A stretch of DNA of 64,000 nt from Methylobacterium sp. R2-1 (GTDB lineage Bacteria; Pseudomonadota; Alphaproteobacteria; Rhizobiales; Beijerinckiaceae), in assembly GCF_014191355.1 (NCBI RefSeq), contig NZ_JACHWM010000005.1:62001-126000 (forward strand). The letters are read 5' to 3'. The position numbers and the translations under genes were made by a program. Numbering within the stretch: position 1 is the stretch's first letter; the number at the start of each line of letters is the position of its first letter. The notes beneath the pieces were generated by a model. It saw nothing but the letters and a program-made list of their open reading frames with translations. It was not told the origin of the DNA and did no database searches. Positions 55,026 through 64,000 of this stretch are shown here, piece after piece.

Positions 55026-56326
55026 CGGCCTCGCCTGCGAGTTGTCGCTGGCCGGCTGCTCCGTGCTGGTCCTCGAACAGGCGAGTGATCCATCCTCACC
55101 CTTGAAGCGCGCCCCGTTCAGGCTGCGCGGCCTCTCGGTCCCGACGATCGAGAGCCTCGACCGACGCGGTCTGCTGGATGAGATCAAGGCCCACGCGGCC
55201 AGCCGCGCCACGCCGGGGACGGCGCATTGGATGAGGCAGCCGCGCCGTCCAGCTGGGCGGGGGAGTCGAGGGCTTCGCCCAGACAGGTGAGTCTGTCGTC
55301 GTCCAGGCGGGCGGTCACGCGTTCCGGGGTCGCTGGCTCATCGGCTGCAACGGCGCCCGCAGCGCGGTGCGCAAGGCAGCAGGCATCAGCTTTTCCGGCA
55401 CCGAGCCTGAGTTCACAGGCTACTCCGTCCAGGCCGAGTTGGCCTGCGCGGACGCGCTCCAGCCCGGCCGCCACTACACCGCGGAGGGCATGTACCTGTT
55501 CACGCCGCCCGGCACGATCGCGATGACCGACTTCGACGGGGGTGCCTTCCATCGCTCCGCGCCGATCACGCGCGAACACATTGAGGCCGTCATGCGCAAG
55601 ATCTCGGGCGCCGATGTCACGGTGACCAAGCTCGAACTCGCCACCACCTGGACCGACCGCGCCTGTCAGGCGAGCGCGTATCGCAACGATCGCGTGCTGC
55701 TGGCCGGCGATGCTGCGCACATCCATTCGCCGCTGGGCGGACAGGGCCTCAACCTCGGGATCGGCGACGCGATAAACCTGGGCTGGAAGCTGGCAGCCAC
55801 GATCCGCGGAGATGCGCCGGCTGGCCTCCTCGACAGCTATGAGCGCGAACGGCATCCGGTCGGGGCGCGCGTCCTCGACTGGTCGCGGGCTCGGGTCGCG
55901 CTGATGCGGCCGAGCCGAAGCTCCCGCGCCCTCGAAGCCATCATCCGCGACCTCATCGGGACGCCAGACGGCGCGACATACTTCGCCGAGCGGGTGTGGG
56001 GCGTCTCGATCCGCTACGATCTCGGTGGCAGCCATCCGCTGGTGGGGTGCAGCGTTCCCGATTTCGTGCTGAGCGACGGAAGGAGGGTCGGCAGCCTCTT
56101 GCGCGACGGCAGCGGCTTGCTCTTGGACTTCGATCCTAGCCAGTCGATTCAGGCCCTCGCAAGCCGATGGTCAGGGAGGATTAGCTATGTCGCGGCGCAC
56201 GCGCGGGATCGGCTAGGATTGCAGGCCGTGCTCGTGCGGCCCGACGGGATTGTCGCCTGGGCAAGCGACACCGCCTCCGACGAGGTGGCTGTCGGCCGAG
56301 CCATGACGCTATGGTTCGGCGAATGA
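55018..56326 (+). pseudogene. FAD-dependent aromatic monooxygenase, 5' end removed by IS5
   Basis: The FAD-domain start (GxGxxG) is missing because the IS5 scrap abuts it. [20 protein letters not shown] resumes just after where it would be, and FRLRGLSVPTIESLDRRGLL follows. A break near 55255 removes a stretch and changes frame (LGGGVEGFAQTGESVVVQAG). The rest is intact: VLLAGDAAHIHSPLGGQGLN is the second FAD motif and YERERHPVGARVL is typical of PheA/TfdB hydroxylases. The second half from 55367 is a long open frame, but the enzyme cannot work. Confidence 0.85.
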
Positions 56327-56575
56327 CCGGGGGCCGTGAACCTGCTTCAGCGATGTTGGCTTTGAGGCCGTCTCCACTCCGAAGCCGCCGGGCGGGAAAC
56401 CACCCACCTCGGTCGTAGGTCATCATCCACCAGACAACCGGAAAGCGGACCTTCCGAGGGTCTTATAAGGCTGGGAAGCGGCCCCTGACTTTTCGCTTCG
56501 AACCGGACGTTTCACCTTCAGTCCATTGGCCACCGATGTCCCGAACGGCCTCTGGAAATGGCCGGATCCCGGCTC

Positions 56576-57532
56576 CTATCGCTCCAACCTGCGCTCGGCG
56601 TTGAAGCGTGCTCGATAGGTTGCCGGACTGACCCCAGTCAGCTTGCGGAAGCTCGTCCTGAAGGTGACCGGTGATGCGAAGCCGCTGGCCATTGCCACTT
56701 GATCAATCGACGCACTGCCGCTTTCAAGCAATTCCTGGCCACGCCTGACCCGAGCCAATAGGAACCACTGCATCGGTGTTGTGCCGGTCTGTTCCTGGAA
56801 ACGCCGCGCGAAGGTGCGCTCGCTCATGCCTGCGCGGGTCGCCATGGCCGCGATGCCCAGAGGCCGGTCGATATTCTCGAGCATCCATTCGAGCACCGGC
56901 GCGAGGCTGGCACTCGTGCGCGGCGGCTCATGACGGATGAATTGGGTCTGTCCCCCATCCCGGTCGAGCGGGGCGACGGCGAGCCGGGCCGCCTGTGCGG
57001 CCGCCGTCTGCCCAAGATCGCGCCGCACGAGATGCAGGCACATATCCAGGCCTGCCGAGGCACCGGCCGACGTGACGACGCGTCCCTCGTCGACGAAGAG
57101 GGCGTTAGGATCCACATCGATGGCAGGGTGCCTCTCCGCGAGCTGGTCTGCACCGAGCCAGTGCGTGGTGGCACGTCGGCCGTCCAGGAGGCCCGTCGCG
57201 GCGAGCACGAAGGCTCCGGAGCAGATCGAGGCGATCCGCGCACCAGCCGCCCAGGCCTCCCGGATGGCGGTTAGCACGCTCTGCGAGACCGGCGCGGTCG
57301 GATCCTCGATGCCGGGGATGACGAGCGTGTCGGCTGAAACGAGCGCCTCGAGCCCGTAGGGAACCCGCAACCCGAAGGATCGCGCCCGGACGTCCAGCGC
57401 TTCGCCGCAGACCCGAACCTCGTAGAAGGGCGCGCCATCGGCGCCTTCGACGCGCTCGAACACCGCGCAGGGGATCGACAGGTCGACCGGGACGACCCCG
57501 TCCAATGCCAGCACGCCGATGACGTGAGCCAT
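56576..57532 (-). CDS. GlxA-family regulator (DJ-1/PfpI + AraC domains)
   Basis: 318 residues. An N-terminal DJ-1-like domain has IASICSGAFVLAATGLLDGR and a HWLGADQLAERHPAI helix. The C-terminal AraC double helix-turn-helix is PLGIAAMATRAGMSERTFAR, then SIDQVAMASGFASPVTFRTS. It likely senses a small molecule and activates a neighbouring operon; no clear target is adjacent except the two small membrane proteins, divergent by about 100 bp. AGGGAAG precedes ATG 57532. Confidence 0.92.
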   Translation of the reverse strand: MAHVIGVLALDGVVPVDLSIPCAVFERVEGADGAPFYEVRVCGEALDVRARSFGLRVPYGLEALVSADTLVIPGIEDPTAPVSQSVLTAIREAWAAGARIASICSGAFVLAATGLLDGRRATTHWLGADQLAERHPAIDVDPNALFVDEGRVVTSAGASAGLDMCLHLVRRDLGQTAAAQAARLAVAPLDRDGGQTQFIRHEPPRTSASLAPVLEWMLENIDRPLGIAAMATRAGMSERTFARRFQEQTGTTPMQWFLLARVRRGQELLESGSASIDQVAMASGFASPVTFRTSFRKLTGVSPATYRARFNAERRLER

Positions 57533-57629
57533 AGCGTTTCTTCCCTCTGCTCCCTGTTCGCCTCTACCAGACCGAGCGATTGGCAGAAAGCGATCGGTCA
57601 CTGTCCTTCCCGCCACTCACGCCGATCCG

Positions 57630-58079
57630 ATGGTGTCCGTTACGGCGATCCGGCATCGAAACCGGAGACATATCTTGGGTAGGAATCGTTGGCAGGATGG
57701 CTGGCTTCACAGGCCTGATCAGACCGAGCCGGCCGTCCCGGCATTGGAGAACGTCCACGGCGAGACGAAGCTTTTGCAGGGGCTCGGGATCGCCGCTGCG
57801 GCGGAGGCGACGACGCTCCTCCTCCTCGTCGGCGTCGCAGTTCCCCTGAAGCACCTCGGCGACTGGCCGGCGGCCGTCCAGGTCCTCGGCCCGATCCACG
57901 GCTTGGCCTTCGTCGCCTATCTCTGGCTGGTTCTCCAGTCGCTCGGCGCCGGCCTCCTGTCGCGCGGCGAGGCGGCCCGGTTGGCTCTCTCCGCGTTCGT
58001 TCCCGTGGCTGGCTACCTCGCGGCCCGCTCTCTCGGTCGCCGCACCGCGGGGCAGCCCAGCCGACGACAGCGGCGATGA
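57630..58079 (+). CDS. DUF3817-like membrane protein
   Basis: Up to 149 residues; the start is unclear because the first ~45 residues look unlike protein. The recognised part runs LQGLGIAAAAEATTLLLLVG, GPIHGLAFVAYLWLVLQS, then SAFVPVAGYLAARSLGRR. It has three membrane helices with the conserved His in GPIHG as in DUF3817. Function unknown. Its stop overlaps the following gene by 4 bp, so the two form a pair. Confidence 0.75.
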   Translation: MVSVTAIRHRNRRHILGRNRWQDGWLHRPDQTEPAVPALENVHGETKLLQGLGIAAAAEATTLLLLVGVAVPLKHLGDWPAAVQVLGPIHGLAFVAYLWLVLQSLGAGLLSRGEAARLALSAFVPVAGYLAARSLGRRTAGQPSRRQRR

Positions 58080-58489
58080 CCGTGGCGGACGCCTACCCAT
58101 GGCTCAAGGCGGCGCATGTCGCATGCGCGCTGCTGTTCGTTGGCGGGATCGTTGCCGGCGGTCTGCTCCTCGCCGGCGGCCGCGCGATGGCCGATCAAGG
58201 CGCGCCCCTCGCGACGGTCCTGAGACGTTGGGACCGGGTGGTCACGACACCGGCGATGTTGGGCGTCTGGGCCTTCGGCATCGGCCTCGCCAGCGCGGGC
58301 GGCTGGTTAACCTCCGGATGGCTCCAGGCGAAGCTGGTTCTCGTCGTGCTTCTGTCCGCCATCCACGGCCTGCAATCGGGACAGATCCGGAGGCTCGCGG
58401 TGGGGATGGACGTCAAGCCCCTGCGGGCCGCAGCCCTCGTCGTCCCCTCCGTGATCGCGATAGCCGTTCTCGCGGTGATCAAGCCGTGA
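58076..58489 (+). CDS. CopD/HemJ-like four-helix membrane protein
   Basis: 137 residues with four helices. WLKAAHVACALLFVGGIVAG puts a His in helix 1, VVTTPAMLGVWAFGIGLASA is helix 2, and WLQAKLVLVVLLSAIHGLQS puts a His in helix 3. Spacing of the His residues is like HemJ/CopD heme-binding proteins. Which redox or copper role it has is unknown. ATG 58076 overlaps the DUF3817 stop. Confidence 0.75.
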   Translation: MTVADAYPWLKAAHVACALLFVGGIVAGGLLLAGGRAMADQGAPLATVLRRWDRVVTTPAMLGVWAFGIGLASAGGWLTSGWLQAKLVLVVLLSAIHGLQSGQIRRLAVGMDVKPLRAAALVVPSVIAIAVLAVIKP

Positions 58490-58722
58490 GAGAAGTCGGA
58501 CAGGCGGCATCGGCCTCTACATTCCGCTCGTCCGAGAGCGAGTCGTCGCACATCCACCCCGACCACGAGGTTCCTGCCCCGCCGAGCACCGGAATGTGGA
58601 CATCTCCGACAGCCGCAGCGGGTCGTAAGCGGGCACGATGGAGAAGTCTGCCTCTCCCAATGCTTGCCCTAAAGCGAATGGTCGCGACACCACCCATCCC
58701 GGCCGTGCGCGACGTGCAGTTT

Positions 58723-58965
58723 TCAACTCTCGTGAAGCACCCGGTAGACTTGCATGCGCGAGCAGCCGACCGCTCGCGCAATGGCTGCCGCGCCAGTGCC
58801 CTGAGCGTGCAGGGACCTGATGTGCTCACGGTCGACCCTACGTTTTCCGCCCGCGTAGACGCCCTCAGCCTTCGCCCTCTCAATGCCGTCGCGCTGCCGC
58901 TCTTTGATAAATCGGCGCTCCATCTGCGCGACCATGCCCAGTGCACAGCCAGCGACTGGGGGCAA
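58723..58965 (-). pseudogene. Serine recombinase (resolvase/invertase) C-terminal remnant
   Basis: ALGMVAQMERRFIKERQRDG, then IERAKAEGVYAGGKRRVD and the Hin-type helix-turn-helix AAAIARAVGCSRMQVYRVLH. The N-terminal catalytic domain with Ser is not present; upstream (SRQYADDLRLPPVAGC) is not recombinase. Possibly an island scar. Confidence 0.75.
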
Positions 58966-59039
58966 TCTCAGGTCGTCAGCATATTGGCGGCTGATACCGA
59001 TTGAGTGGTCGAGATGTTTTTCTGCTACGAATTATCTGC

Positions 59040-60041
59040 CTACCGTCGCCCCGAGTGGAAGCGGTGACGCCAGCCCTCATCCAGCCTGCGCTCCTTTGCG
59101 CTCTCCTCCGGAACGGGCTCCAGCCGCAGCAGGATCATCGCAAAGCCGTTCTGCTGAAGGTACACCTGCTCGCATAGGTCCGGCGCGCGGAGATCGCGCT
59201 TCACATCGATCCAGAGATCCGGACTGCACGCGGCGATGTCGCTCGCTGTGCTCGGCCGATGTGGACTGCTGTGATAGAGCGAGCCCGTCGGAACGGGGCT
59301 GCCGTCCGCGCAGGTGATGGCCGGAAAGGAAAGGCTGCGGTAGCACCGCTGCACCCGGCCGTTGCCCGCCACGACAATGGCGATCCGCTCAGGATGGTAT
59401 TGCACGTAGGCCCGAGCCGCCACCTCCTTGCCAACCGCGAAGTCGCGTGCGAGCGCGAGAACGTGCTGCAGATCGGGCTCGCGAAAGGCCGCCATGGCCT
59501 CCCGCAGCAGGTGCGGGGGCATCAGCATCAGTGCGGCAAAGCGGTTGGCCTCAACCTCTCTGCGCTGCCGCTGGTCGCCCGCCTTAGCCGTGAGGCGGAG
59601 TAGGTCAGAACTCTTGCACAGGAACCGGCCCGCCTGATCCGGGACGTGGTGCGCCATCAGGAAGTGGCCGAGTTCGTGCGCGATGGTGAAGCGGCGACGC
59701 GATTCGCCCCCGCGCTTGACGAGGATGGTGCCTGCGGACCGCTTCGCGTCGGTCACAAGGCCACCCTCGAACTCGTCGGTATTCAGGTCCTCGATCCTGC
59801 TGATGCCGAGTCGCGCGCACAGCTCCTGGATCGGCACGGGCAACGGAAGGTTCGGCTCGGCCCGTAGGATGCATTTGACGAGCGCCTCCGGCGAGCCCGC
59901 GTCCGCGAGGTCCATCCTGCTAATCGGCATTCGCGCAGCCCCATCCCGCCTCTGAGCCGACCCGTCAGGCCGCCCCGCACCCGCGATCCCACCGACGGGG
60001 AGAACGGCAGCGTCGAGCGCCGGCAGGTTCGGTGCGTTCAT
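59040..60041 (-). CDS. ImmA/IrrE family metallopeptidase
   Basis: 333 residues. The zinc-peptidase motif is FTIAHELGHFLMAHH with the second-site E in EANRFAALMLMPPHLLREA. The N-terminal part has the family GRLGISRIEDLN-like segment (LCARLGISRIEDL) and no helix-turn-helix. The last ~100 residues are a Cys-rich C-terminal domain. Such peptidases cut repressors of mobile elements, or act alone in stress. Start 60041 (MNAPNLPAL) is preferred over 60140. It is next to a recombinase scrap and the tRNA gene. Confidence 0.9.
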   Translation of the reverse strand: MNAPNLPALDAAVLPVGGIAGAGRPDGSAQRRDGAARMPISRMDLADAGSPEALVKCILRAEPNLPLPVPIQELCARLGISRIEDLNTDEFEGGLVTDAKRSAGTILVKRGGESRRRFTIAHELGHFLMAHHVPDQAGRFLCKSSDLLRLTAKAGDQRQRREVEANRFAALMLMPPHLLREAMAAFREPDLQHVLALARDFAVGKEVAARAYVQYHPERIAIVVAGNGRVQRCYRSLSFPAITCADGSPVPTGSLYHSSPHRPSTASDIAACSPDLWIDVKRDLRAPDLCEQVYLQQNGFAMILLRLEPVPEESAKERRLDEGWRHRFHSGRR

Positions 60042-60228
60042 TTCAAACCCCACTCCACGGCGGCTGCTCCTATCGAGGTGGGGCGTCAGCCCTCGCGCGC
60101 GCCTACATTGTCCGTCTACGTCCAGAACGAGCCGGTACAAGCCGCTTAAAAATGTGGGTTATAAAGTGGGTTTACGGCTGCGGTCAGGCCGTTTTTTCGA
60201 ACGAAAACAATGGCTTATGATGGTTGGA

Positions 60229-60318
60229 TGGCGGAGAGGGGGGGATTCGAACCCCCGATGGGCTTGCACCCATGCCGCATTTCGAGTGCGGTGCATTCAA
60301 CCGCTCTGCCACCTCTCC
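60229..60318 (-). tRNA. tRNA-Ser(CGA)
   Basis: The 90-nt minus-strand sequence folds as a type II tRNA. The acceptor stem is GGAGAGG/CCTCTCC with discriminator G and an encoded CCA. The anticodon loop centres on CACTCGAAATG, anticodon CGA. A long variable arm (TGGGTGCAAGCCCA) follows, as in serine tRNAs, and the T arm is GGGGGTTCGAATCCCCC. The 3' end points toward the accessory left side. Confidence 0.95.
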
Positions 60319-60442
60319 GCAGAGGTGTCGCATCGACGGCATGCGCCCTAGCATGCGGCGGTCGGACCCACAAGCCGGCTTTGCGGGGGAAGTGCGCATC
60401 CGACCTTCAAGGCTCTTGCGGACGGAGGGGGCTGCGGTGTTC

Positions 60443-61765
60443 ATGCCACGCATGTCCGACCTGTTCGCTTCCGCTGGCCTCGACACCGGCACTCCCCGGC
60501 CGCTGGCGGATCGTCTGCGCCCGCGCCGGCTCACCGAGGTCGTGGGGCAAGAGCATCTGACCGGGCCGGATGGGGCGCTGACGCGGCTGCTCGCGTCGCG
60601 CTCGCTCGGATCACTGGTATTCTGGGGGCCTCCCGGTACCGGCAAGACCACCGTGGCGCGGCTGCTGGCGCACGAGACCGCGCTGCATTTCGAGCAGATC
60701 TCCGCGATCTTCTCCGGCATCGCCGATCTCCGGAAGGTCTTCGAGGCGGCGCGAAAGCGCCGCGCGACGGGGCAAGGCACCCTGCTCTTCGTCGATGAGA
60801 TCCATCGCTTCAATCGCGCCCAGCTCGATGCCTTCCTGCCGGTCATGGAGGATGGGACCGTTACGCTCGTCGGCGCGACGACGGAGAATCCTTCCTTCGA
60901 ACTGAACGCCGCCCTGCTCTCGCGCGCCCGCGTGCTGCTGTTTCGTGCGCTGGACCCGGCTGCGCTCGCCCGGTTGCTGGCCCGGGCCGAGGAGATGGAC
61001 GGCCAGCCGCTGCCCCTCGACGAGGAGGCGCGCGCCGCGCTGATCCGCATGGCCGACGGTGACGGACGCGCGGCGCTGACGCTCGCGGAGGAGGTCTGGC
61101 GCTCGGCCCGCCCCGGCGAGATCCTCGACGCGGAGACACTGCAGACCCTCGTGCAGCGCCGGGCGCCGATCTACGACAAGGCGCAGGAAGGGCACTACAA
61201 CCTCATCTCCGCCCTGCATAAGACCGTGCGCGGCTCGGACCCCGACGCGGCGCTGTACTACCTCTGCCGGATGCTCGATGCGGGCGAGGACCGGCTGTTC
61301 ATCGCCCGGCGGCTCGTGCGGATGGCGGTGGAGGATATCGGGCTTGCCGATCCGCAGGCCCTCGTGGTGGCGACCGCGGCCAAGGACGCCTTCGACTTCC
61401 TCGGTTCACCCGAGGGCGAACTCGCGCTGGCGCAGGTCGCCGTCTATCTCGCCTGCGCCCCGAAATCGAATGCGGTCTACACGGCCTACAAGTCGGCGAC
61501 GCGGGTGGCGAAGGCCGCCGGCTCGCTCGCGCCGCCGCGCACCATCCTGAACGCCCCCACGGGGCTGATGAAGCGGATCGGCTACGGCGAGGGTTACCGC
61601 TACGACCACGACGAGCCCGATGCCTTCTCGGGTCAGGATTACTGGCCGGAAGCCCTCGGGCGACAGCATTTCTACGAGCCGACTGACCGGGGCATGGAGA
61701 CCCGCTACCGGGAGCGGCTCGCCTACTGGGAACGGCTGCGGCAGGAGCGCCGCGGCGAGGACTGA
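60443..61765 (+). CDS. rarA: Replication-associated recombination protein RarA (MgsA)
   Basis: 440 residues of an AAA+ clamp-loader-like ATPase. Walker A is FWGPPGTGKTTVA and Walker B LLFVDEIHRFNRAQLDAF. Sensor 1 is GATTENPSFELN. The C-terminal MgsA domain ends with GYRYDHDEPDAFSGQDYWPE. It acts at stalled forks. ATG 60443 is preceded by ACGGAGGGGG; the frame is open back through the tRNA gene but those codons are not used. A core gene. Confidence 0.96.
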   Translation: MPRMSDLFASAGLDTGTPRPLADRLRPRRLTEVVGQEHLTGPDGALTRLLASRSLGSLVFWGPPGTGKTTVARLLAHETALHFEQISAIFSGIADLRKVFEAARKRRATGQGTLLFVDEIHRFNRAQLDAFLPVMEDGTVTLVGATTENPSFELNAALLSRARVLLFRALDPAALARLLARAEEMDGQPLPLDEEARAALIRMADGDGRAALTLAEEVWRSARPGEILDAETLQTLVQRRAPIYDKAQEGHYNLISALHKTVRGSDPDAALYYLCRMLDAGEDRLFIARRLVRMAVEDIGLADPQALVVATAAKDAFDFLGSPEGELALAQVAVYLACAPKSNAVYTAYKSATRVAKAAGSLAPPRTILNAPTGLMKRIGYGEGYRYDHDEPDAFSGQDYWPEALGRQHFYEPTDRGMETRYRERLAYWERLRQERRGED

Positions 61766-61865
61766 CCCCCACTGCCCCCCTTGGAGCATCGTCATTTTCC
61801 GAAAGCCGGCAACCACCTTTCGGGACGAGGCTCTCAGCGCGAACACCGAGGGATCTCGACCGATC

Positions 61866-63362
<1,497 letters not shown>

Positions 63363-63462
63363 GAGTCGGGCCGCCCATGTTACGGATCGGGGATTGCGCT
63401 CGGAGGCCGGGAGCCGTAACGGGGCCGCCCTCCCCTTCGAATATCCAAGCGATCCGGTCCCC

Positions 63463-64000
63463 ATGGCGGCCTGCGGCCTCGATTTCGGCACGTCCAACAC
63501 CACCCTCGGGATCGGCACGGGAGACCGCCCGGTTCTAGTACCGCTGGAGGGCACGCATCGCACCCTGCCGAGCGCCATCTTCTTCGCGCCCGGCCGCGAG
63601 GCGCAGATCGGGCGGGCGGCGATCGAGGCCTATGTCGAGGGCACGCCGGGCCGGCTGATGCGGGCGCTCAAATCCGTCCTCGGTTCGCCCCTGATCGAGG
63701 AGACCACCCCGGTCGGCCGCGAGCGCATCCGCTTCCGTGACGTCATCGCCCGCTACCTCACCCTGGTAAAGGCGCGCGGCGAGGCGGAAGCCGGCGTCGA
63801 ACTCGACACCGTGGTCCATGGCCGCCCGGTGCATTTCGTCGACAACGACCCGGCGGCCGACCGCAAAGCGGAGGACACGCTGCGGCAGATCGCCGAGGGC
63901 ATCGGCTTCCGCCACGTCCGCTTCCAGTACGAGCCGATCGCCGCAGCCCTCGATTACGAGCGCACGGTGATGACGGAGGAGATCGCGCTGATCGCCGATA
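63463..64000 (+). CDS. Hsp70 family protein, YegD-like (partial, C-terminus off the right edge)
   Basis: About 180 codons are seen. MAACGLDFGTSNTTLGIGTG is the actin-fold phosphate-1 loop, and QYEPIAAALDYERT is an Hsp70 signature. YegD proteins are short Hsp70s lacking the peptide-binding domain. The frame is open at the window edge. There is no obvious ribosome-binding site before ATG 63463. Confidence 0.9.
   Translation, partial: MAACGLDFGTSNTTLGIGTGDRPVLVPLEGTHRTLPSAIFFAPGREAQIGRAAIEAYVEGTPGRLMRALKSVLGSPLIEETTPVGRERIRFRDVIARYLTLVKARGEAEAGVELDTVVHGRPVHFVDNDPAADRKAEDTLRQIAEGIGFRHVRFQYEPIAAALDYERTVMTEEIALIAD

Noticed and set aside
60170..60215. Intrinsic terminator after tRNA-Ser (TTTTC GTTC GAAAA)
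   Set aside because: The stem is short, AT-only and has no T-run after it in the right direction.

Overview
The window is GC-rich DNA (roughly two thirds G+C by eye) from an alphaproteobacterium. The gene content points to Methylobacterium/Methylorubrum: an EcfG-type stress sigma factor with a NepR-like segment, a complete nitrilase cluster of the Nit1C type, a mixed-linkage beta-glucan-type synthase locus as in Rhizobiales, and many small lineage-type hypothetical genes. The genus is an inference; no rRNA or marker gene is present.

Layout. 0-5.5 kb (minus strand): a type I secretion operon, ABC exporter -> HlyD adaptor -> a very long repeat-rich protein that runs off the left edge. 5.8-11.8 kb: an XRE regulator, a sigma factor that appears to carry a fused NepR-like anti-sigma segment and is flanked by two paralogous small proteins, a fatty acid desaturase, small hypotheticals, a cold-shock protein, and a broken TetR plus DJ-1/PfpI pair. 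12.1-20.9 kb: the intact Nit1C cluster (nitB-nitC-nitD-nitE-nitF-glycosyltransferase-nitG-nitH, minus strand, tightly overlapped) facing a MocR-type regulator; the shared intergenic region holds a perfect inverted repeat likely to be the operator. 21-26.4 kb: a membrane diguanylate cyclase, IS and AraC remnants, and a two-gene periplasmic molybdenum hydroxylase of the isoquinoline oxidoreductase type. 28.2-33.1 kb: a polysaccharide locus (HlyD-like protein, exported alpha/alpha-barrel-like protein, cellulose-synthase-like glycosyltransferase) preceded by nested dyads.

33-39.5 kb is a gene graveyard. It holds a frameshifted HUH-type (Rep-like) gene, a twice-frameshifted PD-(D/E)XK gene beside an intact DUF7662-like partner, a DUF938 remnant and a Hint-domain scrap, with a few intact small genes and a VOC protein between them. 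39.5-44.3 kb is an intact catabolic-looking cluster: a DJ-1/PfpI protein divergent from XRE-cupin regulator, MHS transporter, RidA, MOSC protein and a flavin/2Fe-2S reductase. 44.6-47.3 kb has an NTF2-like protein, a quinone oxidoreductase and its divergent LysR regulator. 47.3-56.3 kb alternates intact genes (DUF2189, 5-formyl-THF cyclo-ligase, alpha/beta hydrolase, metallophosphoesterase) with IS3/IS5 remnants and three broken enzymes.

From 56.5 kb on come a GlxA regulator, two small membrane proteins, a serine-recombinase remnant, an ImmA/IrrE peptidase and tRNA-Ser(CGA). Beyond the tRNA lie core genes (rarA, M32 carboxypeptidase, Hsp70/YegD, the last cut by the right edge). The tRNA therefore sits between an accessory, IS-scarred left side and a core right side.

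Best leads for something new: the NepR-sigma fusion with its paired small proteins, the MocR-facing Nit1C cluster with its operator, the repeat-rich type I secretion substrate, and the MOSC/reductase/RidA cluster.
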